Assembly: GCF_024296925.1 (NCBI RefSeq)
Contig: NZ_CP101125.1
Location: forward strand, 6,868,501-6,932,500
Length of the DNA stretch: 64,000 bases
DNA from: Pseudomonas nunensis
Lineage (GTDB): Bacteria; Pseudomonadota; Gammaproteobacteria; Pseudomonadales; Pseudomonadaceae
Reading direction: 5' to 3'
Below the pieces are notes generated by a model that had not been told where the DNA came from, did no database searches, and was given only the letters and a program-made list of their open reading frames with translations. The position numbers and the translations under genes were made by a program. Below, in pieces: positions 58,773 through 64,000 of the stretch. Numbering within the stretch: position 1 is the first letter of the stretch; each line of letters begins with the position of its first letter.

Positions 58773-59807
58773 ATGGTCAAGGTCGGTATCGTCGGCGGCA
58801 CGGGTTACACCGGTGTCGAACTGCTGCGTCTGTTGGCACAGCATCCGCAAGCTGAAGTGGTAGTGATCACTTCCCGATCCGAGGCCGGTCTGGCCGTGGC
58901 TGACATGTACCCGAACCTGCGAGGCCACTACGACGGCCTGGCGTTCAGCGTTCCGGACATCAAGACCCTGGGCGCCTGCGACGTGGTGTTCTTTGCCACG
59001 CCTCACGGTGTTGCTCACGCCTTGGCCGGTGAACTGCTGGCCGCCGGGACCAAGGTCATCGACCTGTCGGCAGACTTCCGTCTGCAAGATGCCGATGAGT
59101 GGGCCAAGTGGTACGGCCAGCCGCACGGTGCTCCGGAGTTGCTGGAAGAGGCGGTCTACGGCCTGCCGGAAGTCAATCGCGAACAGATCAAGCAAGCGCG
59201 CCTGATCGCCGTGCCGGGTTGCTATCCAACCGCCACGCAATTGGGTTTCCTGCCATTGCTCGAAGCGGGCCTGGCGGACACTTCCCGTCTGATCGCTGAC
59301 TGCAAATCCGGTGTCAGCGGCGCCGGTCGTGGTGCTGCGGTAGGTTCGCTGTACTCCGAGACGTCGGAAAGCATGAAGGCTTACGCCGTCAAAGGGCACC
59401 GTCACCTGCCGGAAATTCGCCAAGGGCTGCGTCGCGCCTCGGGCAAGGACGTCGGCCTGACCTTCGTTCCGCACCTGACCCCGATGATTCGCGGCATCCA
59501 CTCGACGCTGTACGCGACTGTCGTCGATCGCTCGGTGGATCTGCAGGCGCTGTTTGAAAAGCGCTATGCCAACGAACCGTTCGTCGATGTGATGCCTGCT
59601 GGCAGTCATCCGGAAACCCGCAGCGTGCGCGGTGCCAACGTTTGCCGTATCGCCGTGCATCGTCCACAGGATGGTGACCTGGTTGTGGTGTTGTCGGTGA
59701 TCGACAATCTGGTCAAAGGTGCGTCGGGCCAGGCGGTGCAGAACATGAACATCCTGTTCGGTCTGGATGAGCGCTTGGGCCTGTCCCACGCGGGCATGCT
59801 GCCGTAA
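58773..59807 (+). CDS. argC: N-acetyl-gamma-glutamyl-phosphate reductase
   Basis: Reduces acetylglutamyl phosphate in arginine synthesis. The 344-aa NADPH enzyme has [18 protein letters not shown], the active Cys in [12 protein letters not shown] (~149) and KGHRHLPEI. The frame opens at 58701, but MVKVGIVGG at 58773 has GAGGG upstream and the standard length. Confidence 0.97.
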   Translation: MVKVGIVGGTGYTGVELLRLLAQHPQAEVVVITSRSEAGLAVADMYPNLRGHYDGLAFSVPDIKTLGACDVVFFATPHGVAHALAGELLAAGTKVIDLSADFRLQDADEWAKWYGQPHGAPELLEEAVYGLPEVNREQIKQARLIAVPGCYPTATQLGFLPLLEAGLADTSRLIADCKSGVSGAGRGAAVGSLYSETSESMKAYAVKGHRHLPEIRQGLRRASGKDVGLTFVPHLTPMIRGIHSTLYATVVDRSVDLQALFEKRYANEPFVDVMPAGSHPETRSVRGANVCRIAVHRPQDGDLVVVLSVIDNLVKGASGQAVQNMNILFGLDERLGLSHAGMLP

Positions 59808-59823
59808 GGCTTTATCGCGCTCG

Positions 59824-59854
59824 GCAAAAAGGCCCTTCTAAAGGGCCTTTTTGC
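59824..59854 (+). terminator. Rho-independent terminator of argC
   Basis: AAAAAGGCCCTT pairs with AAGGGCCTTTTT around a 3-nt loop, 16 nt after the argC stop. Confidence 0.92.
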
Positions 59855-59926
59855 ATTCTGGTCTGACAATTGGATCGATTGATATACCGTAACAATAGTT
59901 GACCAATTTTCTAGGAGAAGCGGATA

Positions 59927-59974
59927 ATGCCCGACATCACGCATTATGGCGGCGTAACGCCGGGAGATAGTTAG
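59927..59974 (+). CDS. 15-codon upstream ORF directly before erpA
   Basis: [15 protein letters not shown] has an excellent Shine-Dalgarno (AGGAGA, 59913-59918, 8 nt upstream). Its TAG stop ends 1 nt before the erpA ATG at 59976. The erpA ribosome site (GGGAG, 59961-59965) lies inside it and next to a CGGCGT-A-ACGCCG hairpin, so translation of the small ORF could open the erpA start. Not recognised from any known family. Confidence 0.55.
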   Translation: MPDITHYGGVTPGDS

Positions 59975-59975
59975 C

Positions 59976-60326
59976 ATGAGCGTCGAATCCTTCACCCCCA
60001 CGGCTTTGCAATTCACCCACGGTGCCGCGCACAAGGTGAAGAGCCTGGTCGATGAAGAGGGGAATGATCGCTTGAAGCTGCGCGTATTCGTTACGGGCGG
60101 TGGTTGTTCAGGTTTCCAGTACGGCTTCACCTTCGATGAAGAAGTGGCCGATGACGACACCATCGTCGAGCGCGAAGGTGTGAGTCTGGTGGTCGATCCG
60201 ATGAGCTTCCAATACCTGGCAGGTGCCGAGGTGGATTATCAGGAAGGTCTGGAAGGTTCGCGTTTCGTGATCAAGAATCCGAATGCCAGCACGACTTGTG
60301 GCTGCGGTTCTTCGTTCTCGATCTGA
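59976..60326 (+). CDS. erpA: Iron-sulfur cluster insertion protein ErpA
   Basis: An A-type carrier delivering Fe-S clusters to targets such as IspG. The 116-aa protein has the three conserved Cys residues: [10 protein letters not shown] and TTCGCGSSF at the C-terminus. The N-terminus ([20 protein letters not shown]) is family-like. It lies 168 nt after argC, preceded by the upstream ORF. Confidence 0.96.
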   Translation: MSVESFTPTALQFTHGAAHKVKSLVDEEGNDRLKLRVFVTGGGCSGFQYGFTFDEEVADDDTIVEREGVSLVVDPMSFQYLAGAEVDYQEGLEGSRFVIKNPNASTTCGCGSSFSI

Positions 60327-60344
60327 TCCGCGTCACCGAATTAC

Positions 60345-60380
60345 AAAACGCCGCAGGGCTTCACAGTCCTGCGGCGTTTT
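60345..60380. terminator. Terminator between erpA and anmK
   Basis: AAAACGCCGCAGG pairs with CCTGCGGCGTTTT around a 10-nt loop. It lies between convergent erpA and anmK and can serve both, with short U runs. Confidence 0.85.
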
Positions 60381-60418
60381 GCTGTCCGGGATTCATCGGG
60401 ATAAGTCAGTCGCAATTG

Positions 60419-61513
<1,095 letters not shown>

Positions 61514-62932
61514 TTAGCGTTTGCTCGAAGCCAGCATGGTGGCCTTTTCTTGATCCATCCGCGCCATCAACGGCTGACTTTGCGCAAGGAAGCGTGAGCG
61601 CTCGGCCTTGGCGATCGGATCAGCCATTGGCAGTTTCTGGCCCAGTGGGTCGACGTGGACGCCGTTAACCTGGAACTCATAGTGCAAATGCGGGCCGGTG
61701 GATAGGCCAGTAGTGCCGATATAACCAATCACTTGGCCCTGTTTGACGCTGCCGCCGGTTTGCACGCCTTTGGCGAAGCCCTGCATGTGGCCATACAGCG
61801 TACGGTAGGTGTTGCCGTGCTGGATGATGATGGTGTTGCCGTAACCGCCACGACGCCCGGCCAGCAATACTTTGCCGTCACCGGTAGCCTTGATCGGCGT
61901 GCCGCGAGGGGCTGCGTAATCGACGCCTTTGTGGGCGCGGATCTTGTTAAGGATCGGGTGTTTGCGGCCCATGGAGAACTTCGAGCTGATGCGGGCGAAG
62001 TCTACCGGGGTGCGGATGAACGCCTTGCGCATGCTGTTGCCGTCAGCGGTGTAATAGCTGCTGTTGCCTTGTTTGTTGGTGTAACGCACGGCGGTGTAGG
62101 TCTTGCCGCGGTTGGTGAAGCGTGCGGAAAGGATCGGACCGGTGCCGACAGCCTTGCCGTTGACGACTTTCTGTTCGTAGATCACGTCGAATTCGTCACC
62201 CTGGCGAATATCCTGAGCGAAGTCGACGTCGTAGCCAAACACGCTGGCCATGTCCATGGTCAGGCTGTGGGACAGGCCGGCGCGAGCGGCGGACTGCGAC
62301 AGCGAGCTGTTGATCACGCCATGAACGTAGGCGGAGCGCACGGTCGGTTTGGCGGTAACGCGGTTGAACACATAACCCTTGTCATTCTTGGTCAGGGTAA
62401 TGGTTTCGAGGTCGCTGACCTTGCTGTGCAGGTTGGTCAGTTGGCCTTCAGGGTTCAGCTCGAATTCGAGTTTCTGGCCATGTTTGAGCTGGCTGAATTG
62501 CTTGGCCTGTTTGTCGCTGGCCAGGACTTCATGCACGGAGGCGGCGGGAAGGCCGACCTTTTCAAACAGAGTCGAAAGGGTGTCGCCTTTGCCGACGATC
62601 ACTTCTTTATGATTCGGCGCTTTCTTTACTTCGACCACTGGCTCAGGCGCGGCCTGGGCGGTTTGCTTGGTGTCTTCGGCGCTGTCTTCGATTTGCGCGA
62701 AAGGAGAAGCTGCGGGCTCATTTGTGGCTTGAACGGCTTCGGCAGCGTCTTGATCTTGTGTCAGTTGTTCAGCGGGACTTTCCAGTTCAAGGCTCAGGGT
62801 CGTCTTTTTGGCTTCAACATCACTGGAAGGGAATACCAGGAGCGCCAGGCTGAGAAGGGCGGCTATTCCACTTGCGGCAAGCAGGTGGGTCTTCGGGTAA
62901 AGCGGGGGCGCTTTAGACGGTTCTGTGGTCAT
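61514..62932 (-). CDS. Peptidoglycan DD-metalloendopeptidase, M23 family (MepM-like)
   Basis: A 472-aa envelope peptidase. A membrane anchor lies at ~13-35 (LLAASGIAALLSLALLVF), then an Ala/Glu-rich linker, an OapA/LysM-like region (VIVGKGDTLSTLFEKVGLPA, ~115-160) and a C-terminal M23 domain with zinc ligands in HKGVDYAAPRGTPIKATG and HLHYEFQVNG. All M23 metal residues are present. The frame opens at 62980; MTTEPSKAPPLYPK at 62932 is the better start. It should cut cross-links during growth or recycling; divergent from tyrS. Confidence 0.92.
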   Translation of the reverse strand: MTTEPSKAPPLYPKTHLLAASGIAALLSLALLVFPSSDVEAKKTTLSLELESPAEQLTQDQDAAEAVQATNEPAASPFAQIEDSAEDTKQTAQAAPEPVVEVKKAPNHKEVIVGKGDTLSTLFEKVGLPAASVHEVLASDKQAKQFSQLKHGQKLEFELNPEGQLTNLHSKVSDLETITLTKNDKGYVFNRVTAKPTVRSAYVHGVINSSLSQSAARAGLSHSLTMDMASVFGYDVDFAQDIRQGDEFDVIYEQKVVNGKAVGTGPILSARFTNRGKTYTAVRYTNKQGNSSYYTADGNSMRKAFIRTPVDFARISSKFSMGRKHPILNKIRAHKGVDYAAPRGTPIKATGDGKVLLAGRRGGYGNTIIIQHGNTYRTLYGHMQGFAKGVQTGGSVKQGQVIGYIGTTGLSTGPHLHYEFQVNGVHVDPLGQKLPMADPIAKAERSRFLAQSQPLMARMDQEKATMLASSKR

Positions 62933-63143
62933 AGGTAATTTTTGACTTTGAAAAGATGAATTGGAAAAGATGAATGACATGATGAAGATGAAATAACTGT
63001 ATAAAATATAACCAAATCATCTCTGAAGCAAGCCTGCGGATGCTCTGTCCGTGGATTGGCGTGCGTGCGCCGGGCAAAACTTGTATTTGGTGCGCGATCT
63101 TGTATGGTTGGTTCCCTTTGAATCTGAGCCTTGCGGGTCTGTT

Positions 63144-64000
63144 ATGAAGTCGGTTGAAGAGCAGCTAGCGCTGATTAAACGTGGTGCGGAAGAACTGTTG
63201 GTCGAGTCCGAGCTGATCGAAAAGCTCAAGCGTGGCCAACCGCTGCGTATTAAGGCGGGCTTTGATCCGACTGCGCCGGATTTGCACCTGGGTCACACGG
63301 TGCTTATTAATAAGCTGCGCCAGTTCCAGGAGCTGGGTCACCAGGTGATCTTCCTTATAGGTGACTTCACCGGGATGATTGGTGATCCGAGTGGCAAGAG
63401 CGCTACTCGTCCCCCGCTGACCCGTGAGCAGGTTCTCGAGAATGCCGAGACCTATAAGACTCAAGTCTTCAAGATTCTGGATCCTGCCAAAACCGAGGTG
63501 GCGTTCAACTCCACCTGGATGGATCAGATGGGGCCGGCGGACTTCATTCGCCTGACCTCGCAATACACCGTGGCTCGCATGCTCGAGCGCGACGATTTCG
63601 ATAAGCGCTACACGACCAATCAGCCCATCGCCATTCATGAATTCCTCTATCCGCTGGTCCAGGGTTATGACTCGGTCGCCTTGCGCGCGGATGTCGAGTT
63701 GGGCGGCACCGATCAGAAGTTCAACCTGCTGATGGGGCGTGAGCTGCAGCGTGGTTATGGCCAAGAGCCGCAGTGCATTCTGACCATGCCGTTGCTTGAA
63801 GGCCTGGACGGCGTGAAGAAGATGTCCAAATCGTTGGGCAACTACGTCGGTATCCAGGAAGCGCCGGGTGTGATGTACAGCAAGCTGGTTTCCATTCCCG
63901 ATGCGCTGATGTGGCGGTATTTCGAGCTGCTCAGCTTCCGCTCCATGGATGAGATCAATGCATTCCGGGCTGATGTCGAGGCGGGTGCCAATCCGCGGGA
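63144..64000 (+). CDS. tyrS: Tyrosyl-tRNA synthetase (right edge cuts the 3' end)
   Basis: Charges tRNA-Tyr. The visible ~285 residues begin [20 protein letters not shown] and include the class I motifs DLHLGHTVL (HIGH-like, ~47-53) and [11 protein letters not shown] (KMSKS, ~230), with an intact [14 protein letters not shown] tyrosine-binding segment. The ~400-residue family length means about one third (the anticodon-binding and S4-like C-terminus) lies beyond the window. Confidence 0.95.
   Translation, partial: MKSVEEQLALIKRGAEELLVESELIEKLKRGQPLRIKAGFDPTAPDLHLGHTVLINKLRQFQELGHQVIFLIGDFTGMIGDPSGKSATRPPLTREQVLENAETYKTQVFKILDPAKTEVAFNSTWMDQMGPADFIRLTSQYTVARMLERDDFDKRYTTNQPIAIHEFLYPLVQGYDSVALRADVELGGTDQKFNLLMGRELQRGYGQEPQCILTMPLLEGLDGVKKMSKSLGNYVGIQEAPGVMYSKLVSIPDALMWRYFELLSFRSMDEINAFRADVEAGANPR

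Overview
The window is chromosomal DNA of a fluorescent Pseudomonas, most likely of the P. fluorescens group. The gene order from rmcA/rpoD to tyrS follows, as I recall it, the P. aeruginosa PAO1 block PA0575-PA0668. The intergenic spaces carry the inverted REP pairs typical of fluorescent pseudomonads. The species call is inference from gene content and synteny; no database search was possible.

Layout. 1-3.7 kb: start of an Lrp/AsnC-type regulator (left edge, minus), divergent from gcd (membrane PQQ glucose dehydrogenase). Then comes an AT-richer DUF4258/HTH pair (candidate toxin-antitoxin), bracketed by two near-identical terminator hairpins and a tRNA-Ile2(CAU). 3.7-12.3 kb: rmcA-like c-di-GMP enzyme, then the macromolecular-synthesis operon rpsU-dnaG-rpoD (minus). 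12.4-16.3 kb: tsaD, plsY, folB-folK, cca. 16.4-21.2 kb: prkA-yeaH-spoVR stress operon. 21.5-29.2 kb: glpE and lptD-surA-pdxA-rsmA-apaG-apaH. 29.3-31.8 kb: amgK-murU-djlA (MurNAc salvage). 31.9-41.1 kb: a DUF3530 protein, then a two-component system (agtS/agtR-like) and a four-gene ABC importer. 41.3-50.7 kb: iron alcohol dehydrogenase, rpe-gph, trpE, autotransporter esterase estA, trpGDC. 50.8-58.6 kb: lipoate-ligase-like gene, vfr, an OsmC-family gene, speD, coq7, HIT, SDR, DUF805, nitronate monooxygenase, hemJ. 58.7-64 kb: argC, erpA, anmK with an M23 peptidase, and the start of tyrS (cut by the right edge).

Most genes are housekeeping, but several groups act together. AmgK, MurU and AnmK belong to the cell-wall recycling route that bypasses de novo UDP-MurNAc synthesis, and anmK lies 3 nt behind an M23 endopeptidase. 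SurA matures the outer-membrane protein LptD. PrkA, YeaH and SpoVR form a conserved stress module. AgtS/AgtR probably control the ABC importer next door, in front of which lies a 16-bp palindrome.

The most interesting signals are small and regulatory. Two Trp-codon-rich leader peptides sharing the tail ARWRWRA precede trpE and trpG; the trpE one lies inside, and in frame with, the 3' end of gph and shares its stop codon. A 15-codon upstream ORF with a strong Shine-Dalgarno sits 1 nt before erpA. The trpE-trpG gap, which holds pyocin/tailocin genes in P. aeruginosa and P. syringae, here holds only estA. I found no CRISPR array, insertion sequence, prophage or rRNA gene.
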